A program made the position numbers and the translations under genes. DNA of 56,860 nt from Ardenticatenaceae bacterium (GTDB lineage Bacteria; Chloroflexota; Anaerolineae; Promineifilales; Promineifilaceae), in NCBI GenBank assembly GCA_020634215.1, contig JACKCD010000037.1, forward strand, positions 1-56,860, read 5' to 3'. Below, in pieces: positions 25,435-34,955 of the stretch (position 1 is its first letter; each line of letters opens with the position of its first letter). Below the pieces are notes generated by a model. The model was given only the letters and a program-made list of their open reading frames with translations. It ran no database searches and was not told the DNA's origin.

Positions 25435-27537
25435 TTGAATCATTTTAACCGATTAAAACGGCCGTTTTCCCCCCTTTACCTCTTTCTCCTCCTCTTCTTC
25501 CTCGCCGCCTGCCAACAGCAGCCAGAAGTTGTGGGTGAGGCGGAAACGGCCGTTCCCATTGCCCCCACTACCATGATCGAGCCAACGGCGACGGCCGAGC
25601 CAACCGCGACGGCTGTACCAACCGCCGCTGTCGAGCCAACCACTACCGCCGAACCGACCGCAACGCCTGCGCCTGCCTACGAACCCGTCTTCACCGCTGC
25701 TGACTGCCAATTTACGTTGCCCACCCCCCATGACGTGGCCTGTGGTTATCTAGAGGTGCCGGAAAACCGAGACAATACGGCAAACGGCCGTTCTGTCCGC
25801 CTCCACGTTGCCATTTTTGCCAGCGAAAGCAGCAGCCCCCTCTCCACCGTTGTCTATCTGGAAGGCGGCCCCGGCGGCGATGCCCTGGAAACGCTCCCCT
25901 ACACCTTTGAAGATAACTTTGCCCCGCTGCTGGCAAATCACGAACTGGTCATCTTTGACCAGCGCGGCACCGGCTACTCCGAGCCATCGCTGGCCTGCCC
26001 CGAAAGCGAAGAGCTAATGCTTTCCACCCTGGATGAAGATTTGGACGGCGAACAGTCCAAGGGTCTGCTGCTGCAAATGGTGACAGCGTGCCATGACCGG
26101 CTGCGCGGCGAGGGAATTGATTTGGCCGCCTACAACAGCCGCGAAAACGCCGCCGACGTAGACGATTTGCGCCACGCTCTGGGTTACGACAAGTGGGATT
26201 TGTACGGCATTTCCTACGGCACGCGGCTGGCGCAAACGGTGATGCGCGACTTCCCCGATGGTGTTCGCAGCGTGGTGCTGGATTCCACCTACCCGCTCTC
26301 AGCCGACCTAACGGTGGACACCATTGCCAACATAGACCGTGCCTTTGACACCTTTTTTGCTGGCTGCGCCGCCGATGCTGCGTGTAGCGAAGCATACCCC
26401 GATTTGGAAAACCGTTTTTTTGCCTTGGTAAACACGCTCAACGCCGCGCCGGTGCTGGTGCCAGTGCTGCATGTGTTTACCGGGCAGCAGTTGGAAGCAT
26501 TGGTGGATGGGGACACGATGATCGAGGTGCTGTTCCAATCGCTCTATTCAGAGGAGCTGATTGTGCAGTTGCCGAAGCTGATTGCTGACGTGGAGCAGGG
26601 TCATTACACGGCACTCTCCACCCTGCTCTCTAACTTCCTCATCAGCGAGGAATTTATCAGCGTGGGAATGAATTTGTCGGTGCAATGTTATGAGGAGGTG
26701 GCGTTTGGGTCGGAGGATGCGGCAGAAACGGCCGTTTCTGCCTACCCCCAACTCGCCGAAATCTTTGCCGTGGGCACCAACACCGGCCCCTTTGCCTACA
26801 CCGTCTGCGCCACCTGGGACGTGGGCAGCGCCCCCGCCATTGAAAACGAAGCCGTCCGCAGCGACATTCCCACCCTGGTGCTGGCCGGGGAATATGACCC
26901 CATCACCCCGCCCGCCTGGGGGCAACTGGTGGCCGCCAACCTGTCCCAGGCCACCTATCTCCAATTCCCCGGCCTCGGCCACGCCGTCAGCACCGCTGGC
27001 GACTGCCCGCAGAGCATCACGCTGGCCTTTTTTGCCAACCCCGCCGCCACGCCCGCCGCAGGCTGTCTGGCCGACATGACCAGCCCCGCCTTTGTCGTGG
27101 GCAGCGAAAACGCCGACATTGTGCTGGAGCCATTTAGCGAAACAGACCCGTTTGCCATGTCGGGGGTCATTCCGGCGGGATGGGAACAGGCTGGCCCCGG
27201 TACCTACGTGCGCGGCGCGTCTATTTTGGACCAAACGCTCATTATTCAGGTGGCCGCTCCGGCCGCTCCTGGCCTCACGGCCGATGTGTTTACCAGCAGC
27301 CTGCTCAATTCGCTGGGCGTAGAGGAGTTGGGGGAGAGCGTGGGGATGTTTGTGGATAACGGCCGTTCCTGGTCTCTCTACACCGCCACCGTCCAGGGCC
27401 ACCTCCTCGACCTCGCCACCGCCGAAACGGCCGATGGCGTGTTTATGGTGGCAATGATCAGCACGGAGGAGGAGCGGGAGGGGTTAATAACGGCCGTTTT
27501 CCAACCCGCCCTCACCGCCCTCACCCTCAACCAGTAG
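25435..27537 (+). CDS. Secreted TAP-like alpha/beta hydrolase (tripeptidyl aminopeptidase type), lipoprotein
   Basis: This 700-aa lipoprotein is started at TTG 25435, seven bases after AAGGA; an earlier ATG at 25375 would read through repeat DNA. The signal peptide ends in FFLAAC. A Thr/Ala/Pro/Glu stalk (about residues 30-85, TATAEPT-like units) is followed by the hydrolase: oxyanion region EGGPGGDAL, FDQRGTGYSEPS, nucleophile GISYGTRLAQ (Ser), YDPITPPAWG (Asp) and GLGHAVSTAGDCPQ (His), then the TAP C-terminal Cys-containing segment. About 150 extra C-terminal residues form an unrecognised domain. It probably releases N-terminal peptides outside the cell, feeding the peptide importer nearby. 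It contains six palindrome copies. Confidence 0.85.
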   Translation: MNHFNRLKRPFSPLYLFLLLFFLAACQQQPEVVGEAETAVPIAPTTMIEPTATAEPTATAVPTAAVEPTTTAEPTATPAPAYEPVFTAADCQFTLPTPHDVACGYLEVPENRDNTANGRSVRLHVAIFASESSSPLSTVVYLEGGPGGDALETLPYTFEDNFAPLLANHELVIFDQRGTGYSEPSLACPESEELMLSTLDEDLDGEQSKGLLLQMVTACHDRLRGEGIDLAAYNSRENAADVDDLRHALGYDKWDLYGISYGTRLAQTVMRDFPDGVRSVVLDSTYPLSADLTVDTIANIDRAFDTFFAGCAADAACSEAYPDLENRFFALVNTLNAAPVLVPVLHVFTGQQLEALVDGDTMIEVLFQSLYSEELIVQLPKLIADVEQGHYTALSTLLSNFLISEEFISVGMNLSVQCYEEVAFGSEDAAETAVSAYPQLAEIFAVGTNTGPFAYTVCATWDVGSAPAIENEAVRSDIPTLVLAGEYDPITPPAWGQLVAANLSQATYLQFPGLGHAVSTAGDCPQSITLAFFANPAATPAAGCLADMTSPAFVVGSENADIVLEPFSETDPFAMSGVIPAGWEQAGPGTYVRGASILDQTLIIQVAAPAAPGLTADVFTSSLLNSLGVEELGESVGMFVDNGRSWSLYTATVQGHLLDLATAETADGVFMVAMISTEEEREGLITAVFQPALTALTLNQ

Positions 27538-27557
27538 CCGAGGTTGGGAAACCTCGG

Positions 27558-29072
27558 CTACGAATTGCTGAGGCCAAAGCGGGGCAGCCAGTGGAAGCTG
27601 TGGCCCCATTGCCCCACCAGCGGGGTCAGGTCAAAGAGGGTGTCGGCGGCGGCGAGGGCGAGAACGACGCGGCCGTCCTGGTTGGCAATCATCGCGCCGG
27701 TGCCATCGGGGAGCCACTGCACATCGGTTTCGTAGTAGGCGTTGGCCGGGGGGATGCCGGTGAGCCGCGTCAGCGTGTCGTTGATCCCTTTGAGGGCATA
27801 GAGGCCGCTCATCTGGCCGTCGTTGGGGTGGGAGAGGGCAAAGCCAAAACGGCCGTCGGGCAAATGTTTGGCGCCAGTGGGAAAGCCGCGCAGGGTGGCC
27901 AAGGTCTGCGCCGCTTCGCGCACCAGTTCGCTGCCGCTGTCGGGGACGCGCCAAATTTCGATGCTGGGGTTGCCTTCCAGCGGGTTACTGCCGTCGGGGC
28001 GCATCACCAGCAGACGACTGTCGTCCATCCAGGTGGCTTCGGTGATGGCGGGGTTGGCGTAGACAAAGCTGTCGGGCAGCTCCAGCACGCGGCTGTTGGT
28101 GACATCCAGCACGGCGCGGTCGCCCCCCTCGTATCGTCCACGCCAAATGAGGAGAAAACGGCCGTTTCTGGCCCAACTTTCCGGTGCATGAATCAGCACA
28201 TCCGCAGGTTCGGCGGCAAAGGTATTGGCGACCAGTCGGGTTGGCTTACCGGAAAGGTTCAGCAGCCACAGCCCCTGCTGATCCGTCCAGACCACGTTTT
28301 GGTTGTCGGGATGCCAGGCAAAGCTGCCGCACGGCAGTTGGCAGTCGGCAATGGCGCGGGGGAGCGACCCGGCGCCTGTTTCCAGCAGGGTGATAGCGTA
28401 CTGCTCGCTGTTGGGGCTAGATGGCCGCTGCGTCACATAAATGGCGTGTTTGCCGTCGTTAGAAAGGGCAAAATCTACGTTGCCGCGCAGCCCGGTGGCA
28501 ACGGCGCGGCTGTTGCCATTCAGCAGGTCAACCCAGAGCAGGTCATAGGTGTAGGAGATGCCCGCGTCGCCGCCGTCCGTGCGGTCTGTGATTTTGAGCG
28601 CCAATAGCTGCTTGGCCTCATCGCTGGCAACAAAGCGGCTAATGTCACCCACCACAAACTCAGTTTGGAAGGAACGGGTGGCACTGCTGGAGCCGCCGGA
28701 TAGCAACGTTTTTAGCTCCTGGGTGCCTTGCCCCCACATTTTCAAGCTGCCATCGGCGATAAAGACCACGCCGTGGCCGAGCATGGGAAACTGGCTAACG
28801 GCTTCGAGCGGCGGGCTGGTTTGGGGAACAGAAACGGCCGTTTCTGTGGGCATCAAGGTAGCCGTGGGCGCAAGCGTTGGTGTCGCAACTTGCCCGGCTG
28901 GAGCATCTGTGGGGAGTGGGGTGTTGGCCGTGGGGAGTGGGGTGTCGGATGTGTCAGGAACGGCCGTTGCCGCTTGCATGGGTGTTGGCACTTCCAGCAC
29001 CGTCTCTTCCCCACCACCACAAGCGACCAGAAGCAAAAATCCCAACATTACATAACGAAACCAGTGATTCAT
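27558..29072 (-). CDS. Beta-propeller lipoprotein (TolB/WD40-like)
   Basis: This 504-aa lipoprotein is started at the second ATG (29072), seven bases after AAGGA. Lipobox LLLVAC is followed by a long Pro/Thr/Ala linker (about 20-85, with PLPTANTPLPTDAP). The rest shows TolB-like propeller repeats: ALSNDGKHAIYVTQRP, SFAWHPDNQNVVWTDQQGLW, WMDDSRLLVMRPDG and VQWLPDGTGAMIANQDGRVV. A role as an extracytoplasmic scaffold or binding protein is likely; no catalytic residues are seen. It is convergent with the TAP-like hydrolase (20 bp between stops). Confidence 0.75.
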   Translation of the reverse strand: MNHWFRYVMLGFLLLVACGGGEETVLEVPTPMQAATAVPDTSDTPLPTANTPLPTDAPAGQVATPTLAPTATLMPTETAVSVPQTSPPLEAVSQFPMLGHGVVFIADGSLKMWGQGTQELKTLLSGGSSSATRSFQTEFVVGDISRFVASDEAKQLLALKITDRTDGGDAGISYTYDLLWVDLLNGNSRAVATGLRGNVDFALSNDGKHAIYVTQRPSSPNSEQYAITLLETGAGSLPRAIADCQLPCGSFAWHPDNQNVVWTDQQGLWLLNLSGKPTRLVANTFAAEPADVLIHAPESWARNGRFLLIWRGRYEGGDRAVLDVTNSRVLELPDSFVYANPAITEATWMDDSRLLVMRPDGSNPLEGNPSIEIWRVPDSGSELVREAAQTLATLRGFPTGAKHLPDGRFGFALSHPNDGQMSGLYALKGINDTLTRLTGIPPANAYYETDVQWLPDGTGAMIANQDGRVVLALAAADTLFDLTPLVGQWGHSFHWLPRFGLSNS

Positions 29073-29092
29073 AAACATTCCTTTGGAAGAAA

Positions 29093-29196
29093 CCGGGAGA
29101 TTGAGAGACTGAGAGATTGAGAGACTATTTAGTCTCCGAGTCTCTCAATCTCCTAATCTCCAATCCCCAATCTCTAATCTCCAATCTCCAATCCTC
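29093..29196. repeat. Large heptad inverted-repeat array (TCTCCAA family)
   Basis: GAGATTGAGAGACTGAGAG on the left arm faces a long run of TCTCCAA/TCTCTAA heptads on the right. It is the largest member in the window. It extends into the last codons of the leftward UMF1 transporter gene, so that protein ends in a repeat-encoded GLEIGD-type tail. Confidence 0.75.
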
Positions 29197-30517
29197 CATG
29201 CGCAGCCTCAATGCCCCGCTTTTCATTGACCCAAAGCAGCAAAACAAGGCCAACAATAAGGAAGGCGGCGATGGTGAGGATGGCGGCGCGTTGCCCCAGT
29301 TGTTCGGCGGTAACGGCCGTTTCCCCCTGCTTGGCATACAATAGCGCAATTTCGGCGGCAAAAATGCCGTAGAGCGTGGGGCCAATGAAAGAAGAGGTAC
29401 GGCCGGCGACGGCAAACAGGCCGTAAAATTCGGCACTTTGCCCCGGTGGGCTGAGCTTGCCCACCATGGTGCGGCTGACTGACTGCACCCCGGTGAGGGC
29501 AAAACCGGCCAGTGCCCCAATGACAAAGAAAATGGGTTGGCTGGTGGCGAAAAAGAGCCAAATGACGGCAGCAATCATGAGCAGCAGGGAGATAATAAGT
29601 GCCCGTTTGCCGCTCCAGCGGTCGGTGGCGATGCCAAAGACATAGGCCCCAATGACGCTGGTGATTTGGACGATGATGATAAAGATGATCAACCCCTGCT
29701 GCTCCATACCAAACAAAACGGTGCCGATGATAGCGGCGAAGTCGAGCGCCATGATGATGCCGTCGTTGAAGATGAGAAAGGCGATCATAAATTTGATGAA
29801 TTCGCGGTAATGGCGAGCTTTTTTAACCGTTCGCCACAGCCGCTGGAAACCGATGGTGACGATATTGCTGCCGGGGGGGAGGGGCTGCGGCTGGGCTTTT
29901 TCGCGTAACCAAAGGAAGATGGGGACGGCGGAGAGGGCGAAGAAAACGGCCGTTATTAGCAGTGACAGCCGCACCACAAACCCACCACCCACAATTACAA
30001 TCAATGGCAAAACGATGAGCAGGCAGACGATGCCCCCCGCCGAGCCAATGGCCCAGCCGTTGCCGGAAATGCGCCCCATTTCGGCCGGCCTGGCAATTTC
30101 CGGCAGCAAGCCGTTGTAGTAAACCTGCGATGCTCGGTAGCCGATTTCGGCCATGATGAATAACGTCATCCCCAGCACCACGTCGCCCGCCTGGACAAAA
30201 AAGAGGGTGGCGGTAAAGACGCAGGCGATGGCGGTAAAGAGAAACAAAAACCGTTTCTTGCTGCCGGAAAAGTCGGCGATGCTGCCCAGCACGGGGGAGA
30301 TGATGGCGACAACGAGCATGGCGATGCCCACTGATATGCCCCACAGCCGCGACCCTTCGGCTCCCCCGACGACGGTGCCCTGAAAGTAGGCAGAGTAAAC
30401 GGCAAGCAGGACGACGGCGGCGTAGGCGGAGTTGCCAAAGTCGTAGAGGTACCAGCCCCAAATTTCTTTGCGGCGGGACGGGGATGTGGTTTGGTGAGAA
30501 ACGGCCGTTGTTTGCAT
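29174..30517 (-). CDS. UMF1-family MFS transporter
   Basis: This 447-aa, twelve-helix permease is started at the ATG seven bases after AGGAGG. The N-terminal EIWGWYLYDFGNSAYAAVV is diagnostic for the UMF1/Atg22-like group of the major facilitator superfamily. Other support: SPVLGSIADFSGSKKRFLF (MFS motif A region), YRASQVYYNGLLPEIARP and the C-half repeat ATDRWSGKRALIISLLL. Bacterial substrates are unknown; yeast Atg22 exports amino acids from the vacuole. It lies downstream of the PlsC gene on the same strand, 70 bp away with a repeat between. Confidence 0.9.
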   Translation of the reverse strand: MQTTAVSHQTTSPSRRKEIWGWYLYDFGNSAYAAVVLLAVYSAYFQGTVVGGAEGSRLWGISVGIAMLVVAIISPVLGSIADFSGSKKRFLFLFTAIACVFTATLFFVQAGDVVLGMTLFIMAEIGYRASQVYYNGLLPEIARPAEMGRISGNGWAIGSAGGIVCLLIVLPLIVIVGGGFVVRLSLLITAVFFALSAVPIFLWLREKAQPQPLPPGSNIVTIGFQRLWRTVKKARHYREFIKFMIAFLIFNDGIIMALDFAAIIGTVLFGMEQQGLIIFIIIVQITSVIGAYVFGIATDRWSGKRALIISLLLMIAAVIWLFFATSQPIFFVIGALAGFALTGVQSVSRTMVGKLSPPGQSAEFYGLFAVAGRTSSFIGPTLYGIFAAEIALLYAKQGETAVTAEQLGQRAAILTIAAFLIVGLVLLLWVNEKRGIEAAHGGLEIGD

Positions 30518-30536
30518 CAAAATCCTCCTGAAACAA

Positions 30537-30606
30537 GCAAGGGATTGGAAGATTGAGAGATTCGGAGATTGAACGAGCCAATCTCTTAATCTCCCAGTCT
30601 CTCATC
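30537..30606. repeat. Heptad inverted-repeat array (TCTCCAA family)
   Basis: GGATTGGAAGATTGAGAG faces CAATCTCTTAATCTCCCAG. The array runs into the stop end of the acyltransferase gene, whose last residues (ERLGD) are repeat-encoded. Confidence 0.65.
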
Positions 30607-31350
30607 TCCTTCTTTATACAACTCATGATACGGATACGCCGCCACCGCCTGGGCTGCTTCCCGCAGCACCGGGTCGCTGGAAAAAACGCCGTGCTGCTCT
30701 GGTGGCAGCAGCGCGGCAATCTGGCGCATAATCTCCTCGCTAATCGCGTTCAGTTCCTCCCGCTTGGCCTTGCCTTTCCCGCTAACCGCGAACGGCCCAA
30801 ACGGTTTGCCAATTCGCACCGTGATTTTGGGGCGGCGATGCTGGCTAAACAGATCAAAAACCTGTGGCATCCCGTCTAGCCCAATAGGGAGGATGGGCGC
30901 ACCTGTTTGCACCGCCAACAGCGCCGTGCCGGGGCGCGCCGGCCGCAGCACCGTCGCCCAAGAGCCAGCTTCGGGAAAAATCCCCATGATGCCATTTTGT
31001 GCCATCACGGCCTGTGTGGCGCGAAACGCCGTGCGCGACACGGCTCCCCGATGCACCGGGTAAAACCCCCACAGCTTGGGAATCCAGGTGATGGCAGGCG
31101 GGGCACCGGGCATGTGGAAACCGCCGAGGAATTCCAGCGGCCAGGGGGCAACCCGCAGTACGGCCACAGGGTCGGCAAAGTGAAAATGGTTGGCAACAAC
31201 GATGAGGGGGCCAGTTTGGGGAAAGTTTTCGGCACCGATAATGGTGAAGTCGCTGAGAATGTTGAACAGCAGGGCGGACAGCTTTTGGTAAAACCTGCGT
31301 CGCCAAACATAGCGGGGATAGGGGAATTGCTCTTGCGGGTTGTTGTCCAT
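30586..31350 (-). CDS. 1-acyl-sn-glycerol-3-phosphate acyltransferase (PlsC-like)
   Basis: This 254-aa member of the PlsC family transfers an acyl chain to lysophosphatidic acid or a related acceptor at the membrane. Block I is NHFHFAD (NHxxxxD), followed by the FYPVHRGAVSRTAFRA segment (block II arginine region), FPEAGSW (block III, with Glu), and a later APILPIGLDGMP (block IV). The N-terminal half has one hydrophobic stretch. No strong ribosome site is visible. The divergent TPR gene starts 277 bp away. Confidence 0.88.
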   Translation of the reverse strand: MDNNPQEQFPYPRYVWRRRFYQKLSALLFNILSDFTIIGAENFPQTGPLIVVANHFHFADPVAVLRVAPWPLEFLGGFHMPGAPPAITWIPKLWGFYPVHRGAVSRTAFRATQAVMAQNGIMGIFPEAGSWATVLRPARPGTALLAVQTGAPILPIGLDGMPQVFDLFSQHRRPKITVRIGKPFGPFAVSGKGKAKREELNAISEEIMRQIAALLPPEQHGVFSSDPVLREAAQAVAAYPYHELYKEGDERLGD

Positions 31351-31626
31351 AAGCGATAACCTAAATGTATAGACATTTAGATAATGTTTTGGATATTAGA
31401 TTGGGTCAATCTCGCAGATTGAACCAATCTGGGTTTAAATCTTTTCCTTAAAGACCATAGTTTTAGGCTGAGACAGCCTATTGCCCAACGTTATTATATG
31501 CACAAAGAGCCTAAACAGGATAATTTTGCCAGTCGTGGGCAGCCCTTTTGCCGTTTTCCCTTCCATCTGAAATTCTGCTATTATTGTTTATTGAAGTAAG
31601 CAGGTATTATTTAAGCTGAGGGTTTG
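31351..31626. promoter_or_regulatory. Divergent intergenic region with three inverted repeats
   Basis: CTAAATGT-ATAG-ACATTTAG (31361-31380) lies right upstream of the acyltransferase. AGATTGGGTCAATCT and AGATTGAACCAATCT (31398-31430) form a 15-bp-arm hairpin with one mismatch. AGGCTG-AGA-CAGCCT lies near 31468-31482. For the rightward chaperone operon, TGC-TATTAT (31576-31584) is a possible extended -10 box without a clear -35. Confidence 0.5.
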
Positions 31627-33882
31627 ATGTCTAGAAAGAAAAAGAGGCCAAGATCAAGGTCAACGCGCAGTTTGAGCAAGTCACCATCGGTTCATTCTTT
31701 GCCTGGCGAAGGGATGAAAGCGTTTCAGCGTGGTGATTATGATACAGCACTGGCAATGTGGGAAGACGCGGCGGCGAAGTTGTCGCGTGTGACGCTGCCC
31801 GCCGCGCTAGCTGAGGCGTATTTTCGGCGGGGATTGAAGCAGGGTGATGTGGGGGATTTACAAAAGGCAGTTGAGCTACGGCCGGATGATGGGCGTTTTT
31901 ATTATCATTTGGGACTGATGGAGCAGCGCAACGGCCGTTTAGCTGAGGCGGTGGCAGCGTTGGAAAAGGTGGTCAAGCAAGGGGGCGACTTGGCAAAACG
32001 GGCGGCTTTCCCGCTGGCACTGATTGGGTGGCAGCAGGGCAAGGCGGTGGAAAAAACGGCCGTTTGGCCGCTGCTCACGGCCAAGCAACAAGGTCAACTA
32101 CAGCAAGCCGGTACCTTCTTGCGGCGGCCTTATGTGGTTGCGGATGATGCGAATGTGTTGTGGCGGGGGTTGATGGCGTATGATAACGGCCGTTTAGATG
32201 AGGCCCAGCAGCTATTGACCCAAGCCGCAAAATTGTCTGATGGTGCCGGTATTAGCCACTTTTATTTGGGGGCCATTGCGGCGCAGCAGGAAGCGTGGTT
32301 GTCGGCTACCGAGCATTGGGTGCAGGCGTTTCAGCAAGGGCATCGGTCTCCTCGCTTAATGACCAATTTAGCAGAAGCGTACCATCGGTTAGCTGAAGAG
32401 CGGCTGGCAAACGGAGAAACTGAGTCAGCGTTAGATGCTGTCGCTGAGGCTTATCGCTATCAACAAGAGGATAGGCAGCTAAACGATTTGCTGGCTTATT
32501 TGGAGCAGCAGAAAGGGTATGAGGCTGCTCGCAGCGGCAATTGGGATACGGCTCAGATGTATTGGGAAATGGCACAGGAGCATGGCGGGGGCAATTTCCG
32601 GCTGGTGTGTAATTTGGCTCTGGCGCAAGAGCAGGCGGAGGCGTATTACGAGGCGGCACTGCTGTGGCGGGAGGCACTGCGGCGGCGGCCGCGTCGGGAT
32701 GATCACCCTGATGCAATTAGCGATGAGCAGGTGTCGCAGCTTTGGCAGCGCACGGCTGTGGCGTATGAGAAGGCGGAGTTTTTTGATGAGGGGGTGGATG
32801 TACGGAAGATGGCTGTCAAATGGCAGCCTGATAGTTTGCCTGTGCGGATGAATTATGTGGAGGCGCTGCTGCAAAACGGCCGTTTGCAAGCGGCCCAAAA
32901 TGAGCTGGAGCGCGTCTTGGAACGAGACAAAAATCACATTCCAGCCCTGCTGCTGCTGGGTGAGGTACTGGCCGAAAACGAGACTTGGTGGCACGCCGCC
33001 CAAGCCGTGCATTATTGGCGGCGCGTGCTAGAGCTTGAACCTGGTAACCAGGCGGCTCAGGAAAATCTGGTTGATTATTATGTGAACAGAGGCGAAGAAT
33101 ACCTCGATTGGGGACATCGCGTTCGGGAGGCTTTGGAGAATTTTGAGCAGGCTTTGATTTATGCCCCCAAGAACGCGAAAGTATTAGCAAAAATTGGTGG
33201 TTGTCTGCTAGAGCTTGGGGAAAAAGAGGAGGCAGAACAGCATTTTGCCAAAGCTATCGAAATTGATCCACATAGCCTGGATGTGCGTTCCTCTATTATC
33301 ATTTATTACTTAAGTGTGGGCGATGAGGCAGGTGCCTGGGAACGTGCTAACCAGGTTCAAGCAAGTTTGGAAACGGTGCCAGCTCTATTTTATATCAATA
33401 TAGCTAGTAACTGCCTTTATAACCGAATGCCAGAGATGGCGAAAAAATGGTTAGACAAAGCGGAGGCTGTAGCGGACAAGGGTGAACCTGTGATGGTGAC
33501 GATTGGGGAGATGGCAATGATCGTTCCCGGAGCAGCCGAGGTTTGTGAGCCATATCTACACCGAGCCATTGCGATTGGGCAAGAGCCAGGGCAAGCAAAT
33601 TTTGTCCTGGGCGTTTTAGCGGCAAAGCGTGGTGACACCAAAATGGCTGATAAATATTGGCGTGAGGCGCGTAAAATTGCGAAACGGAACAAGGATGAGG
33701 TTTTGTTGGAGCGGATTGGGCAGGCAGAAATGATGTTCCGCAGTCCCTTTGGTGGGTTATTGAGCCGCATTCTTGGCGGTGAAGTGGATCCTCGTTTGTT
33801 AGAACGTATGCTGCCAGGTATGTTGGGCGAGCTGTTTGAAGACGACGATTTTGATGAGGACGACGATGAGTTCTTTTTCTAA
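31627..33882 (+). CDS. Large TPR-repeat protein
   Basis: This 751-aa soluble protein is made mostly of helix-turn-helix TPR units: GMKAFQRGDYDTALAMWEDA (about residue 30), PDDGRFYYHLGLMEQRNGRL (about 95), YDNGRLDEAQQLLTQAAKL, ALEPGNQAAQENL-type helices mid-protein, and KVLAKIGGCLLELGEKEEAE (about 520). The N-terminus is Lys/Arg/Ser-rich, and the C-terminus ends in a strongly acidic tail (FEDDDFDEDDDEFFF). TPR proteins commonly dock Hsp70/Hsp90 partners. It is the first gene of the chaperone operon and overlaps the J-like gene by 17 nt, so it is a likely co-chaperone or client scaffold. The start is ATG 31627, after GAGGG. Confidence 0.8.
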   Translation: MSRKKKRPRSRSTRSLSKSPSVHSLPGEGMKAFQRGDYDTALAMWEDAAAKLSRVTLPAALAEAYFRRGLKQGDVGDLQKAVELRPDDGRFYYHLGLMEQRNGRLAEAVAALEKVVKQGGDLAKRAAFPLALIGWQQGKAVEKTAVWPLLTAKQQGQLQQAGTFLRRPYVVADDANVLWRGLMAYDNGRLDEAQQLLTQAAKLSDGAGISHFYLGAIAAQQEAWLSATEHWVQAFQQGHRSPRLMTNLAEAYHRLAEERLANGETESALDAVAEAYRYQQEDRQLNDLLAYLEQQKGYEAARSGNWDTAQMYWEMAQEHGGGNFRLVCNLALAQEQAEAYYEAALLWREALRRRPRRDDHPDAISDEQVSQLWQRTAVAYEKAEFFDEGVDVRKMAVKWQPDSLPVRMNYVEALLQNGRLQAAQNELERVLERDKNHIPALLLLGEVLAENETWWHAAQAVHYWRRVLELEPGNQAAQENLVDYYVNRGEEYLDWGHRVREALENFEQALIYAPKNAKVLAKIGGCLLELGEKEEAEQHFAKAIEIDPHSLDVRSSIIIYYLSVGDEAGAWERANQVQASLETVPALFYINIASNCLYNRMPEMAKKWLDKAEAVADKGEPVMVTIGEMAMIVPGAAEVCEPYLHRAIAIGQEPGQANFVLGVLAAKRGDTKMADKYWREARKIAKRNKDEVLLERIGQAEMMFRSPFGGLLSRILGGEVDPRLLERMLPGMLGELFEDDDFDEDDDEFFF

Positions 33883-34273
33883 TGTGCCAGAGGAGGGGCG
33901 GGCGCGGCCCCAATCGGTGGCGAAGGCCAATTTGGGTAGCAGCGATCCGTATGCGGTGCTGGGTTTGGCGCGGGGCGCGGATTTGCGCGAAGTGAAGAAG
34001 GCGTATTTTGCGTTGGTGCGGGAATATCCACCAGAGACGCAAGCGGCCGCGTTTAAGGTGGTGCGGGCGGCCTATGAAAAGCTGCGAACGGCCGATACTA
34101 AAGCGATAACCGATCTGTTTTTATTCCGCCCACCGGCTCCATTTTCCCCTCGCAAGCGGCGCAAGAAGCTGGATTTGGCCTTTGATCTGGCTGATGTTGG
34201 GCGTTATCTGGAGGCTCAGAGCGATTTGGCGGCAACGGATTTTTCGGCTGATTTTCGCCCGGTGCGGATATGA
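33866..34273 (+). CDS. J-domain-like protein lacking the HPD motif
   Basis: This 135-aa protein has a DnaJ-like domain at about residues 26-75: DPYAVLGLARGADLREVKKA, then YFALVREYPPETQ, then AAAFKVVRAAYEKLR. The helix layout fits a J domain, but the His-Pro-Asp tripeptide that stimulates Hsp70 ATPase is replaced by Tyr-Pro-Pro. The remainder is a basic RKRRKK patch and a short acidic C-terminus, with no Gly/Phe or zinc region. The start at 33866 lies inside the end of the TPR gene; an earlier ATG at 33836 would be embedded further in it. It overlaps the GrpE-like gene by ATGA. It may bind the DnaK homologue without classical ATPase stimulation. Confidence 0.75.
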   Translation: MSSFSNVPEEGRARPQSVAKANLGSSDPYAVLGLARGADLREVKKAYFALVREYPPETQAAAFKVVRAAYEKLRTADTKAITDLFLFRPPAPFSPRKRRKKLDLAFDLADVGRYLEAQSDLAATDFSADFRPVRI

Positions 34274-34950
34274 GTGAGCGGCGACAAGTGTGGACAACAT
34301 TGGCGACGCTGTTGCAGCGGCTGGAGCGGGAGGAAACGGCCGTTTCCCCCCCTTCACCCGATCTAACACCCATTACCGAAGAACTACGGAAGCTAGGCAA
34401 AACCCAGTTTAAGACCAATACCTTGACCGAAAACCAACTGGCAGCGGTGCAAACGACACTGACCCAGTTAGAACACAGCCAAGCAGAGCAAGCAGCACTG
34501 CTAGACATGGTGCGCCAGGCGCAAACGGCGCAGGCCAACCAGCGGCTGCTGCTGGCCGTTTTGCCAGCCCTCGATGGGTTGGAGCAGGCCATTGCCAGTG
34601 GTAAGCATTATTTACAGCAGCGTGACAAGGCGGCACGTTTGCCACACCCGACTCCCCAACAGGCACAGCTTGTTTCCCCGGCCGACCGGGCTATGTTGGC
34701 GGGGTGGCTGGATGGGCTGCGGCTGGTGCAAGAGCGGCTGTTGGCGGTGTTGGAAGCGGGTGGGGTGAGGCGAATTGAGGCGGTTAAACGGCCGTTTGAC
34801 CCCTTTCTCCACAAAGCAGTCGGCGTTGTAACCACCGTAGACGACGACACAATCCCCCCCAACACCATCGTTTCTGAGGAGTGGCCTGGCTACCAAACGG
34901 AAACAGGAGTACTTCGTTTTGCCGAAGTGATAGTTTATAAACCAGAATAA
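34270..34950 (+). CDS. grpE-like: Divergent GrpE-like nucleotide exchange factor
   Basis: This 226-aa protein has a predicted N-terminal coiled coil (about 25-95, rich in Leu/Gln/Glu) and a C-terminal GrpE beta domain. The GrpE hallmarks are LLAVLPALDGLEQAI, GLRLVQERLLAVLEAGGVRR, FDPFLHKAVGVV and the terminal VLRFAEVIVYKPE. A Pro/His-rich insertion around 115-140 is unusual. The family releases ADP from DnaK. It is translationally coupled to the J-like gene (ATGA overlap) and lies 53 bp before the dnaK-like gene. Confidence 0.8.
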   Translation: MSERRQVWTTLATLLQRLEREETAVSPPSPDLTPITEELRKLGKTQFKTNTLTENQLAAVQTTLTQLEHSQAEQAALLDMVRQAQTAQANQRLLLAVLPALDGLEQAIASGKHYLQQRDKAARLPHPTPQQAQLVSPADRAMLAGWLDGLRLVQERLLAVLEAGGVRRIEAVKRPFDPFLHKAVGVVTTVDDDTIPPNTIVSEEWPGYQTETGVLRFAEVIVYKPE

Positions 34951-34955
34951 AATTC

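Noticed and set aside
26548..27402. 284-codon frame antisense to the TAP-like hydrolase
   Set aside because: The sense frame has the full catalytic triad; the antisense frame is Gly/His-rich with no family features.
27591..28607. 338-codon frame antisense to the beta-propeller lipoprotein
   Set aside because: The sense strand carries signal peptide, lipobox and propeller repeats; this frame is a GC-driven shadow.
29823..30719. 298-codon leftward frame overlapping the UMF1 transporter
   Set aside because: It is Arg/His/Cys-rich, out of frame with the transporter and crosses a repeat array; the transporter frame has clear membrane helices.
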